A DNA stretch of 64,000 nucleotides from Dehalococcoidia bacterium UBA2158 (GTDB taxonomy: Bacteria > Chloroflexota > Dehalococcoidia > Lucifugimonadales > UBA3495), in contig DCWQ01000007.1 of NCBI GenBank assembly GCA_002328185.1, positions 62,001 to 126,000 of the forward strand. Reading direction: 5' to 3'. Positions 8,326-16,398 of the stretch are shown in pieces. The notes beneath the pieces were generated by a model that worked only from the letters and a program-made list of their open reading frames with translations, was not told the origin of the DNA and made no database searches. Numbering within the stretch: position 1 is the first letter of the stretch; each line of letters starts with the position of its first letter. A program made the position numbers and the translations under genes.

Positions 8326-9267
8326 TTATCCGGAGTAAGCCCGCTTGAATCCCTGCCGGACTGGCCCAATGATTCGCTCGCCCATGCGCTGGGCGGCCAT
8401 TTTGAGGCCTTGCTCGGCGAACGACAAATCACGGGAAGTTATCTCAGATTTGGATGCAGCCGCCAATTTTGAGGCATATTCTTCTAGAAAACGGTCCACA
8501 TGTGCTTCATCCTCCGCCATCCCCCGGAAAACGCGGTACATGGGCAGCGTGCGGACAAAGTTGTGCACCTCCTCCCGGTCGAAGCGTGGGTGGCGGTCCA
8601 ACATAAGTGAGATGCCAAAATCGATCAACCGGCAGGAGCCGTCAGCCTGCACTAGAAGATGCGAGCGACCTCTGGGGTCGGAGAACGTCACATCGTTGTA
8701 GTAGATATCCGCCTGGTGCAGCCGTTGCATCATGTCTCCCAGCGTCGACCCAATCCCCGCCAAGGAGCCGTCCGCCAGTTGATCACCCGGCAGTTCCGTG
8801 AAGAACGTGCCGTGGATGAACTCCTCCGTGAGGTATCCAGGCAATGATTCCAGTTGCGCAGGCCCAACTCCGATCTCTCCGACGATGCGGGCAATCTCAT
8901 CTTCGCGGCTGTTTTGCAATGGCTTGATCACGATAGACCGGTCGGAAAATCCAAGTATAGTCACCATCCCTCTGGTCCGGCCGGAAAATTCCAGCGTGAG
9001 GAGATCTAGCCCCGAACGCAACCGTTGAAACACCTCGGGGAAGAACGCATAGCGGGAGAGGGCTTTGACCATTGGATCTTTGGTAAGCCGCATAAACAGG
9101 GGAAGTTCCAGGTCTGACAGCTTCCAGAAGGGCGGCATGTGGTCAGGAACGGGCTGCCCGGCAGCCGGCCGCATGGCTTCGATCACTTCTTCCGGGGGTT
9201 TGGGCGGCGGCGGGGCAATGGCGCGCCTGATCACCGCAACCTCATCCTTTGTGTAATCCAGAGGCAT
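8326..9267 (-). CDS. Atypical protein-kinase-like protein (RIO/ABC1/Kdo-kinase fold)
   Basis: A soluble protein of 313 residues. Kinase hallmarks are visible in order: an ATP-site lysine in SIVIKPL (K115), a catalytic loop HQADIYYNDVTF (D187, N191/D192) and a metal-binding DFG in RLIDFGIS (D216). The C-terminal tail is helical. The substrate cannot be told; the family includes Ser/Thr and small-molecule kinases. I start it at ATG 9267, which overlaps the stop of the upstream DUF952 gene by one base (TGATG), so the two are coupled. A longer reading to 9567 only runs through the DUF952 gene in another frame. Confidence 0.75.
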   Translation of the reverse strand: MPLDYTKDEVAVIRRAIAPPPPKPPEEVIEAMRPAAGQPVPDHMPPFWKLSDLELPLFMRLTKDPMVKALSRYAFFPEVFQRLRSGLDLLTLEFSGRTRGMVTILGFSDRSIVIKPLQNSREDEIARIVGEIGVGPAQLESLPGYLTEEFIHGTFFTELPGDQLADGSLAGIGSTLGDMMQRLHQADIYYNDVTFSDPRGRSHLLVQADGSCRLIDFGISLMLDRHPRFDREEVHNFVRTLPMYRVFRGMAEDEAHVDRFLEEYASKLAAASKSEITSRDLSFAEQGLKMAAQRMGERIIGPVRQGFKRAYSG

Positions 9268-9602
9268 CAGTCTTCCAAGAAATGCCCGCCGTCGGCATCC
9301 ACCTGCAAGGCTCGCTCCCGGACCACGGCGTCGGCATTCAACATCCCGTAGATATGGGGGTAAATCTCCCCTGAGCGGCTTGGCTCGTGTTTGATGGGCG
9401 ATGTTAGCTTGTCCAGATCCACGTCCAACACCAAAAGCTGGGCCTCGCCCGGGTAGAGACGCCCCGCAACCTTGATGAGCTGGGAAATATCTTGGGAGCA
9501 GTGGATGAACCCCTCCTCCGCCAGACTGGGCGCCGCGTACTCGCCGGCTGGTCGGGCGGCCTCCCAAGCGTCTTTGTAAGTCAGATGAAAGATCAAGGCC
9601 AT
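9267..9602 (-). CDS. DUF952 family protein
   Basis: A compact protein of 111 residues with the DUF952 signature: IFHLTYKDAW at the start, GFIHCSQ in the middle, and EIYPHIYGMLN near residue 80. The family is small and soluble with a conserved His/Ser/Cys pocket, and its biochemical role is not established. It is translationally coupled to the kinase-like gene downstream, which suggests a joint function. Confidence 0.85.
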   Translation of the reverse strand: MALIFHLTYKDAWEAARPAGEYAAPSLAEEGFIHCSQDISQLIKVAGRLYPGEAQLLVLDVDLDKLTSPIKHEPSRSGEIYPHIYGMLNADAVVRERALQVDADGGHFLED

Positions 9603-9706
9603 GTATTTAACTCCAGATGGGTTCGGGGTTCCTACCGCCGCAAATTGTACCCCAGAGCGGCGGGTGTTAGGATGATAGCCGCAACCGAACAGGGAGGACT
9701 TCCACG

Positions 9707-10387
9707 ATGCGCGCCGAGATCAACGAAGGAACGGGCCTGCAATACATCACAGTGGTGCCCGACGAATACACTCCAGACTCAACCTATCCCCTAGTGATAA
9801 TGCTCCACGGGTTCGGTGCCAACATGCAGGACCTGGCCGGCCTGGCCCCCGCCATCAACGACACGGGCTACGTTTACGCCTGCCCCAACGCGCCGATACC
9901 CTTTCAACTCGGTCCCGGCCAGACCGGGTTCGGCTGGATGACGCCCCGGGGCGGCGGCACGCCCGATGAAACGGCCAACTCCGTGAAGCTCCTCACCGAC
10001 TTCTTCGACACCGTTTTCCAGCAGTTCAACGTCTCACCCGGACAGGCCCTTCTGCTGGGATTCTCCCAGGGCGGCGGAATGACCTACCGCTGCGGGCTAG
10101 GACGCGCCGAGTATTTCGCCGGGTTGGTCGCGTTAAGCGCAACACTTCCAGACGAAGAAGAACTGACGCCCTTGCTCCCCCAAGAACGCGACCAACTTAT
10201 CTTCATCGGCCACGGCAGTTTCGACCAGATGGTCTCCGATAACACCGCCCAATCGGCCAAATCGTTCCTGGAAAGCAACGGTTACAGCCCCGATTTCCAC
10301 ATCTACAACATGGCGCACGAGATCAGCGAAGAGGAATTGTCGGATCTGGTTCCCTGGATAGCCAAGGCACTACCGCCCAAAGAATAA
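9707..10387 (+). CDS. Phospholipase/carboxylesterase family alpha/beta hydrolase
   Basis: A serine hydrolase of 226 residues resembling YpfH/acyl-protein thioesterases. The oxyanion region is LVIMLHGFGAN, the nucleophile elbow GFSQGGGM, and the rest of the triad is likely Asp in GHGSFDQMV and His in NMAHEIS. No signal peptide is visible, so it is probably cytoplasmic. It stands alone on the plus strand between a minus-strand pair and a convergent PPOX gene. The substrate is unknown; short-chain or phospholipid esters are usual for the family. Confidence 0.85.
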   Translation: MRAEINEGTGLQYITVVPDEYTPDSTYPLVIMLHGFGANMQDLAGLAPAINDTGYVYACPNAPIPFQLGPGQTGFGWMTPRGGGTPDETANSVKLLTDFFDTVFQQFNVSPGQALLLGFSQGGGMTYRCGLGRAEYFAGLVALSATLPDEEELTPLLPQERDQLIFIGHGSFDQMVSDNTAQSAKSFLESNGYSPDFHIYNMAHEISEEELSDLVPWIAKALPPKE

Positions 10388-10412
10388 CCTCTTTAAAAAA
10401 ACCTGGCGCGGC

Positions 10413-10844
10413 TTAGCCGTCATCCTCCCACGACATTATCTTGTCAATGGTGATATTGAGCAGGACCATACGTTCTTGGCCCAGAAGTTCCTTGGCGAAC
10501 TCAACGCCCTTGTCCGGGCCGTCGTAGAGCACGCACATCCGCTCCACCACGTCGTCCAGGCCCTCCGATGTCACTTCCGCCCGTCCTTCCAGTGAAATGT
10601 AAGACAGCGGCCGCTCCGGCGTGGCGATAGACAGGGCTACTGTCGGGTTGCTTTTGATATTCCGGACTTTCACGGTATCGCCACCGGCCATGACCCAGAC
10701 CCTCCCTTTCTCTCCGTGTTTGCCGTCCCATAAGAACCACACCGGCGCAACGTGGGGCGTGCCCGCCGAGCGCAGGGTGACCAGATGAGCGAGCCTAGGC
10801 TGGGTCAGGAATTTTTCCCTTTCTTCTTTATTGAGTCTGGTCAT
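10413..10844 (-). CDS. PPOX-class flavin/F420-dependent protein
   Basis: A split-barrel protein of 143 residues of the pyridoxamine-phosphate-oxidase superfamily. It opens with the typical LAHLVTLRSAGTPHVAPVWF and continues with VMAGGDTVKVRNIKSNPTVALSI and SYISLEGRAEV. This pattern belongs to the F420- or FMN-binding Rv1155/Rv2074-like group, which reduces small substrates. A second PPOX protein lies at 20394. The gene is convergent with the esterase and divergent from the AttH lipoprotein. Confidence 0.82.
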   Translation of the reverse strand: MTRLNKEEREKFLTQPRLAHLVTLRSAGTPHVAPVWFLWDGKHGEKGRVWVMAGGDTVKVRNIKSNPTVALSIATPERPLSYISLEGRAEVTSEGLDDVVERMCVLYDGPDKGVEFAKELLGQERMVLLNITIDKIMSWEDDG

Positions 10845-10896
10845 CGTTTTTCTCCGTATAGTCTCAGGCGCAGGATTCGCCTAATATAACAAATAC

Positions 10897-11940
10897 ATGA
10901 AATTACGGTTACTAGCTCTCTCCACAACTTTCCTCCTGGCCGTTGCCTGCGGCGGCAGCGCCACGCCCAACGCTCCAGCCCCGCTGGTGACTTTGCCAGC
11001 GGACGAAGGCCCCCACGACTCGGGTATCGAGTGGTGGTACTTCAATGGGCTGCTCACCGACGACCGGGATCAAGAATACAGCTACCACTACGTGACTTTC
11101 CAGAGCGAGCGGTCAGGCGGCGCCGTGCCAAGCCTCCTGCAGGCCAGTCTGGGCGACCACACAACCGGCAAGCACCTCACCGGAGAGCAGATCCTCTTGG
11201 ACTCGCTGGACCCGGACGCCACTGGCATCGACATCGCTGTGAACGGATGGAAGATGCAGGGCGACGGGCAGTCCTACAACCTCGAATTCGTTCTAGCGAG
11301 CTATTCTCTGGACCTGGAAGCTGTTTCTGTCAGGCCGCCAGTTCTGCACCATGGCGTGGGGTTAGTTAGCCTAGGGCCAGCGGGCGACACTTTTTACTAC
11401 TCGCGGACCCGTCTGGAAGTGACTGGGAATATCATGATCGACGGTGAACAACGCCCCATAACCGGCGTCACCTGGATGGACCACCAGTGGGGCGACGAGA
11501 TCAGCCAACGTGTCGGTTGGGACTGGGCCAGCGTGCAGTTGGACGACGGCAGCGATCTGATGGCCGTGATGGTCTGGGACCCGTCAGGTCGCACTCCGTT
11601 CGCCAAATATGGCACTCTGGTATCTCCAAACGGCTCGGTGTTGAATCTGGCACAAGACGATGTCTCTATCAGCTCTTCGGCCACCTGGACCAGCCCAGCC
11701 ACCGGCATCGAGTACCCCAGCGGATGGACGCTGACCGTCTCTTCCCTGGACCTCAGCCTGGAACTAGAACCGGTGTTGGTGGACTCGGAATTCGCCGGAA
11801 GCCGCTACACCCCGGCAGCCTACTGGGAAGGGGAAGTTCGGGCTACGGGAACACGCCAGGGCAAAGTCGTTAGCGGCAGAGGATTCGTGGAACTGGTGGG
11901 TTACGACCCAAGCCAATCAGACGGCTATACAACCCCTTAA
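10897..11940 (+). CDS. AttH/CrtC-like lipocalin-domain lipoprotein
   Basis: A secreted lipoprotein of 347 residues. The signal peptide ends LLAVAC (lipobox). The mature part starts GPHDSGIEWWYFNGLLTDD, the hallmark of the AttH/carotenoid-hydratase-like fold (two lipocalin barrels), and carries ITGVTWMDHQWGDE in the middle and YTPAAYWEGEVRATG near the end. The family binds or hydrates hydrophobic substrates; a specific activity cannot be assigned here, and no carotenoid gene is adjacent. Confidence 0.82.
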   Translation: MKLRLLALSTTFLLAVACGGSATPNAPAPLVTLPADEGPHDSGIEWWYFNGLLTDDRDQEYSYHYVTFQSERSGGAVPSLLQASLGDHTTGKHLTGEQILLDSLDPDATGIDIAVNGWKMQGDGQSYNLEFVLASYSLDLEAVSVRPPVLHHGVGLVSLGPAGDTFYYSRTRLEVTGNIMIDGEQRPITGVTWMDHQWGDEISQRVGWDWASVQLDDGSDLMAVMVWDPSGRTPFAKYGTLVSPNGSVLNLAQDDVSISSSATWTSPATGIEYPSGWTLTVSSLDLSLELEPVLVDSEFAGSRYTPAAYWEGEVRATGTRQGKVVSGRGFVELVGYDPSQSDGYTTP

Positions 11941-12176
11941 AAGCGGATCAGCCCCCGGATGACATCAGCAACACGAGCCTGCTCCGCCGGAATGTCCGGC
12001 GGTTGCACGGGGATGGGCAGGGCGCTTAGTTCGGCCAGTACCGGGCCGGACAGCAGGGCGGCTTCTTCTTCGGAGAGTTCCCATTTGCGGGCGATGTCGG
12101 ATGCGCCATATAGAACCGCCTGGCGAAAGCCGTAGTCGGCGATGGCGCGGCTGGCTATGTCGATAAGTTTGTCCAT
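11937..12176 (-). CDS. Small hypothetical protein (79 aa) downstream of an SDR
   Basis: A predicted soluble, helical protein of 79 residues (MDKLIDIASRAIADYGF at the start, WELSEEEAALLSGPVLAEL in the middle). I do not recognise the family. It starts two bases after the stop of the SDR gene, so it is probably co-transcribed and may be translationally coupled. Its stop overlaps the convergent AttH gene by four bases. The composition looks coding rather than random. Confidence 0.55.
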   Translation of the reverse strand: MDKLIDIASRAIADYGFRQAVLYGASDIARKWELSEEEAALLSGPVLAELSALPIPVQPPDIPAEQARVADVIRGLIRF

Positions 12177-12178
12177 AG

Positions 12179-12949
12179 CTATTGAGCTCCTGCCCAGGCG
12201 CCGCCATCGATGATGTAGGTGCTGCCACTCACGTAAGAAGCCTCATCGGACGCCAGCCACAACACTAGGTTGGCAATCTCGTCGGCGGTGCCCACCCGGC
12301 CCATCGGGTGGCCCTCGTTTCGCCCGGCAAACGCCTCGGCGCTGGCCGTGCTTCCCCGCATCTGGGGTGTGTCCACGCCGCCTGGAGCGATGCAGTTGAT
12401 GCGCACTCCTTGGGAGGTGTACTGGCTGGCCGCGACGGTGGTGAGGTGAATAACCCCGGCCTTGCTCACGGCATAGGGTACAGAGTAGCCAACGCCGCGG
12501 ACGCCGGACATGGACGATATATTGACGATGGACCCGCCTCCGTTGACGGTCATGGCGGGGATAGCGTGCTTGCAGCAGAGGAACACGCCCTTGACGTTGG
12601 TCTCCATGGTCAAGTCCCAGAGCACCTCATCTACTTCGACTAAGGGCGGGGTGCGGATCAATATGGCGGCGCCATTGATCAGGATGTCCAACCGGCCAAA
12701 CTGGGTAACTGCCGCGTCGACCATCCGTTCCACCTGAAATGAATCGGAGATGTTCACGTCCACCATGGCGGCGTTTTCAGGCGTGGCGCCCATCAAAGTC
12801 AGCGTCTCTTCGGCCCCGGCGATGTTCCGATCGGCGACCACGACTTTAGCGCCCTCCTGCCCAAAACGCTGGCAGATGGCACGGCCAATGCCTGAGGCCC
12901 CGCCAGTGACAATGGCAACTTTGTCTTCTAACCGACCGGTCAAATTCAT
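12179..12949 (-). CDS. SDR family oxidoreductase
   Basis: A classical short-chain dehydrogenase/reductase of 256 residues. It has the Rossmann glycine motif TGGASGIG, the NAG-like NGAA, the active-site SSMSG serine, the catalytic PYAVSKAG (Tyr and Lys) and the C-terminal SGSTYIIDGGAW. Acidic VVADRN after beta-2 suggests NAD(H) preference. The substrate is unknown. It is followed by the 79-residue gene. Confidence 0.9.
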   Translation of the reverse strand: MNLTGRLEDKVAIVTGGASGIGRAICQRFGQEGAKVVVADRNIAGAEETLTLMGATPENAAMVDVNISDSFQVERMVDAAVTQFGRLDILINGAAILIRTPPLVEVDEVLWDLTMETNVKGVFLCCKHAIPAMTVNGGGSIVNISSMSGVRGVGYSVPYAVSKAGVIHLTTVAASQYTSQGVRINCIAPGGVDTPQMRGSTASAEAFAGRNEGHPMGRVGTADEIANLVLWLASDEASYVSGSTYIIDGGAWAGAQ

Positions 12950-13000
12950 GCTCCCTGGATGTACGTAGTTGGAGCAGATTGTAGCACAGGCCTGCTCACA

Positions 13001-13405
13001 CTAAGGCTGGAGGAGAAATCGGTCGCAGGGGCAGCGGTGTATCACGGCGTTGGCGACGCAGACCTGCCGCAGCCGGTACATCTCAGCCGACCCAGGTTCT
13101 TCTCGAAGCTGGAGGAACGATGCATGGCTTGGGTACCAGACAGCCAGAATCTCATCGACCCCATCGTGCTCGCAGCCAACAGGTTGGCCCGCCACCGGCG
13201 TGCGCCAGAGGACCTTGCCGCCCACCCGGCCGACCGAATCCTCTAGCTGGGCCATGTACGTCTGGTATTCATCGCCATTTGGATAGCCGGCAGCAACCGT
13301 ATAGCGATTGAGGTTTAGCATCATGACCGAAGCATCCTGGCCGCCTTCGGCGGTCGCTGTAATCGCGTCGATCTCCAATGGCACTCTCGTGATGTGGTTG
13401 TCCAT
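13001..13405 (-). CDS. DUF1330-type small protein (dimeric alpha/beta-barrel fold)
   Basis: About 134 residues with the look of DUF1330 proteins: MLNLNRYTVAAGYPNGDEYQ, GGKVLWRTPVAGQPVG, and DEILAVWYPSHASFLQL before a YRLRQVCVANA segment. The function is unknown. I chose ATG 13405 because GGAGA lies 8 bases upstream. A consensus-like promoter lies just upstream at 13434-13461. Confidence 0.75.
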   Translation of the reverse strand: MDNHITRVPLEIDAITATAEGGQDASVMMLNLNRYTVAAGYPNGDEYQTYMAQLEDSVGRVGGKVLWRTPVAGQPVGCEHDGVDEILAVWYPSHASFLQLREEPGSAEMYRLRQVCVANAVIHRCPCDRFLLQP

Positions 13406-13433
13406 GATTGACTCGTCTCCTTCGGCAGTGGAC

Positions 13434-13461
13434 ATTATACTCACCGCTCCCCTTGCCTCAA
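13434..13461 (-). promoter_or_regulatory. Sigma70-like promoter for the DUF1330 gene
   Basis: On the minus strand there is TTGAGG (13461-13456), a 16-base spacer and a perfect TATAAT (13439-13434). The ATG at 13405 is about 28 bases downstream. Confidence 0.6.
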
Positions 13462-13541
13462 TCCCGGGCAGCGGTTATGATGCTCTGCGCGCCTGAGCAC
13501 ACCTAGAATTCCCCCATTGGAGCGTCTTTCATCGTGGCCCC

Positions 13542-14648
13542 ATGGTGACTTCAGATAATCTCCGGACCAGCCTTTATGACACCCATGTTTCCCTGGGCGG
13601 GCGCATGGTGGAATTTGGCGGTTGGGACATGCCGGTGCAGTATCCGGAGGGCATCCTGGCCGAAGTGAAGGCCGTCCGCACCGCCACCGGGGTTTTCGAT
13701 GTCTCACACATGGGCCGTCTGTATCTTTCAGGCCCCAAGGCTACCGAGTTCCTCGACTGGATGCTTACGGGCTCAGTCTCGGGCCTCCGGGTGGGCCGGG
13801 CCCGCTACTGCGTGATCTGCAACGAGAAGGGCGGCGTGATCGACGACACCATCTTCTACCGCCTCGAGGATGACCGCTACCTGCTGATCCCCAACGCTGG
13901 CAACCGCCCCGCCGTGGTCGCCTGGTTCCAACGTTGGATAGACGAAAAGTTCTCTCCAGGCTGCACCATGGAGGATGTCACCGCCAACACCGGCTTGATT
14001 GCCTTTCAGGGCCCCGGCACCATCGACGCCATCGATCAGATAGCAGATACACCGCTTTCGGAGATGCGGCCCTTCTCTTGGGCTGAGAGCGTCATCCTGG
14101 GCGCTCCCATATTCGTGGGCCGGACCGGCTACACCGGCGAAGACGGGTTCGAGATGCTGGTCCGGGGCACCGACGTGGTCAAGGTCTGGGCTGCCCTCAC
14201 CGGTTCCGGAGCGTCGCCCTGCGGCCTGGGCGCCAGGGATGTCTTGCGTCTGGAAGCGGGCCTGCCATTGCATGGACATGAGATAGATGAAGAAACCTCG
14301 CCCATAGAGGCCGGGTTGGGCCGTTTTGTCCGGTTCGATAAAGAGTACGTGGCCTCGGCGATCCTGAAGGACCAGCAGGAAAATGGTGTCCTACGGAAGC
14401 TAGTTGGGTTCACCCTGCCGGGACGCAGAGCACCTCGCGCCGGGTACAGCCTGCTGCACCAGGGCGAGACCATCGGCACTGTGACCAGCGGAAGCTACTC
14501 GCCCACCCTTGACACCAGCATTGGCATGGGCTACGTTTTGGAGCGTTATGTCGAGCAGGGCACGAAGCTTGATTTGGATATCCGGGGCCGCACCGTCCCG
14601 GTGACCGTGACCGCGCTCCCCTTCTACACTCGCCCCAGGAGGACCTAA
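13542..14648 (+). CDS. gcvT: Glycine cleavage system T protein (aminomethyltransferase)
   Basis: The T protein transfers the methylene of aminomethyl-lipoyl-GcvH to tetrahydrofolate and releases ammonia. The 368 residues show MVEFGGWDMPVQYPEGI, VFDVSHMGRLYLSGPKA, GYTGEDGFEML and CGLGARDVLRLEAGLPLHG, all standard for GcvT. It heads the four-gene cluster gcvT-gcvH-gcvPA-gcvPB. The upstream gap of about 100 bases is too short for a glycine riboswitch and I see none. Confidence 0.97.
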   Translation: MVTSDNLRTSLYDTHVSLGGRMVEFGGWDMPVQYPEGILAEVKAVRTATGVFDVSHMGRLYLSGPKATEFLDWMLTGSVSGLRVGRARYCVICNEKGGVIDDTIFYRLEDDRYLLIPNAGNRPAVVAWFQRWIDEKFSPGCTMEDVTANTGLIAFQGPGTIDAIDQIADTPLSEMRPFSWAESVILGAPIFVGRTGYTGEDGFEMLVRGTDVVKVWAALTGSGASPCGLGARDVLRLEAGLPLHGHEIDEETSPIEAGLGRFVRFDKEYVASAILKDQQENGVLRKLVGFTLPGRRAPRAGYSLLHQGETIGTVTSGSYSPTLDTSIGMGYVLERYVEQGTKLDLDIRGRTVPVTVTALPFYTRPRRT

Positions 14649-14653
14649 CAATC

Positions 14654-15046
14654 GTGAGTAGTCCCGACGACCGCAAGTACACCAAAGAGCACGAATGGGT
14701 CATGCTGGAGGACGCGGCAGCCAAGAGCGCCGTGGCCGGAATCACCGACTACGCACAGGACCAACTGGGAGACATCGTCTATTTCGAACTGCCCAAGGTC
14801 GGTGACGACATCACACACCTTGGCAAGATGGGTGAAGTTGAGTCGGTGAAGGCCGTTTCCGACCTTTTCTCCCCCATCGACGGCGTTGTTACCGAGATCA
14901 ACGAGAAGCTGTTGGACCACCCCGAATTGGTCAACTCCAACCCCTTCGGCGACGGCTGGCTGATCAAAGCCACCATCAACGACCCCGCGGAAATCGACGG
15001 ACTGATGTCTGCGGCTGACTACGACGCGTTCACCGCTGGCATATAA
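14654..15046 (+). CDS. gcvH: Glycine cleavage system H protein
   Basis: The lipoyl carrier protein that shuttles the aminomethyl group between P, T and L proteins; 130 residues. The lipoylated lysine is Lys66 in GEVESVKAVSDLFSP, preceded by the conserved GDIVYFELPKVG. The start is GTG at 14654, five bases after the gcvT stop. Its TAA shares a base with the gcvPA ATG (TAATG). Confidence 0.97.
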   Translation: MSSPDDRKYTKEHEWVMLEDAAAKSAVAGITDYAQDQLGDIVYFELPKVGDDITHLGKMGEVESVKAVSDLFSPIDGVVTEINEKLLDHPELVNSNPFGDGWLIKATINDPAEIDGLMSAADYDAFTAGI

Positions 15047-16398
15047 TGACTGCCACCCGGCCCAACACGACTAGCACCGACGGCGGGCACTTTCAATCCC
15101 ACTACATCCCCAACACCACCGGTGAGCAGGCAGAGATGCTGGCGGCCCTTAGCATCGACTCCATCGACCGGCTCTTTGCCGATATCCCGGACCAGTTCCG
15201 CAACCCCACTCTTGACCTACCCGCGCCTCTGTCAGAACTGGAGATCCAGCGAGAACTAGGCGCCATGGCCGCCAAGAACCGACCTCTGGGTAGTGGCCCT
15301 TCTTTCCTGGGCGCAGGCTCCTACGACCACTTTGTCCCCTCAATAATCAAACCGTTGATAACCCGCGGCGAGTTCATCACCGCCTACACCCCCTATCAGG
15401 CCGAGGCCAGTCAGGGGACTCTCCAGGTGATCTATGAGTTCCAAACCCTGATCTGTAACCTCTACGGCATGGAGGTGGCCAATGCCGGCATGTATGACGG
15501 CGCCACCAGTCTGGCCGAGGCTGCCCTGATGGCCTGTCGGGTAACCAAACGAGAGAAAGTGGCGCTGGCCAACAGTATCTCTCCAGCCTACTCCGCGGTG
15601 ATCCGCACCTACTGCCAGTCTCAAGACATCGTCGTTGAGATCGTTGATCCTTCCAACCCCGTTCTCGACTCGGAGACCGCCTGTTTGGTGCTGCAATACC
15701 CCAATTATCTCGGGTACATCGAAGACCTCCAGTCGTTGGTTGACACCGTCCACGCACAGGGTGCGCTGGCAGTAGTCTCCACCGATCCCACAGCCATGGG
15801 CATGTTCCAGACTCCTGGCCATTACGGCGCTGACATCGTCACCGGCGATGGACAGCCCCTGGGCATCCCGACCAGCTACGGTGGGCCCTACGTGGGCCTC
15901 TTCGCTGCCAAACAAGAATACATCCGCCAGATGCCCAGCCGTCTCTCGGGCCGCACGTTGGACAAGAACGGCAAAACGGGCTACGTGCTCACCCTCCAGA
16001 CCCGGGAGCAGCACATCCGCCGGGAGCGGGCCACGTCAAACATCTGCACCAACGAGGCCCTCTACGCCCTAGCCGCGACCATCTATCTAGCGGCAATGGG
16101 GAAACGGGGGCTGCGCCAGGTAGCCGAATTGTGCTACCACAAGGCCCATTACGCCGCCGCGCAGATCGCCGGGCTTCCCCGTTTTTCACTGCCGATAGAT
16201 AAACCGTTCTTCGAAGAGTTCGTCGTCCAGTGCCCGACTTCCCCGACCGAGATCAACAAGAAGTTGATGGAGCGAAATATCCTGGGCGGTCTGGACATCA
16301 GTGAGCAGGTGCCCAATGCCATGCTGCTCTGCGTCACCGAGATGAACTCTCAGGAAGATATCGACGCCTTGGTTACGGCGCTCTCGGAGATCAAGTAA
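15046..16398 (+). CDS. gcvPA: Glycine dehydrogenase (decarboxylating) subunit 1
   Basis: The N-terminal half of the split P protein, 450 residues, which forms the PLP-dependent glycine decarboxylase with GcvPB. Family features include FLGAGSYDHFVPSIIK, FITAYTPYQAEASQGTLQ and the ending TEMNSQEDIDALVTAL. This subunit lacks the PLP lysine, which lies in GcvPB. It overlaps both gcvH and gcvPB by one base (TAATG at each junction), so the subunits should be made in coupled amounts. Confidence 0.97.
   Translation: MTATRPNTTSTDGGHFQSHYIPNTTGEQAEMLAALSIDSIDRLFADIPDQFRNPTLDLPAPLSELEIQRELGAMAAKNRPLGSGPSFLGAGSYDHFVPSIIKPLITRGEFITAYTPYQAEASQGTLQVIYEFQTLICNLYGMEVANAGMYDGATSLAEAALMACRVTKREKVALANSISPAYSAVIRTYCQSQDIVVEIVDPSNPVLDSETACLVLQYPNYLGYIEDLQSLVDTVHAQGALAVVSTDPTAMGMFQTPGHYGADIVTGDGQPLGIPTSYGGPYVGLFAAKQEYIRQMPSRLSGRTLDKNGKTGYVLTLQTREQHIRRERATSNICTNEALYALAATIYLAAMGKRGLRQVAELCYHKAHYAAAQIAGLPRFSLPIDKPFFEEFVVQCPTSPTEINKKLMERNILGGLDISEQVPNAMLLCVTEMNSQEDIDALVTALSEIK

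Noticed and set aside
13445..13541. Possible glycine riboswitch before gcvT
   Set aside because: The gap is under 100 bases and has none of the aptamer's conserved segments.
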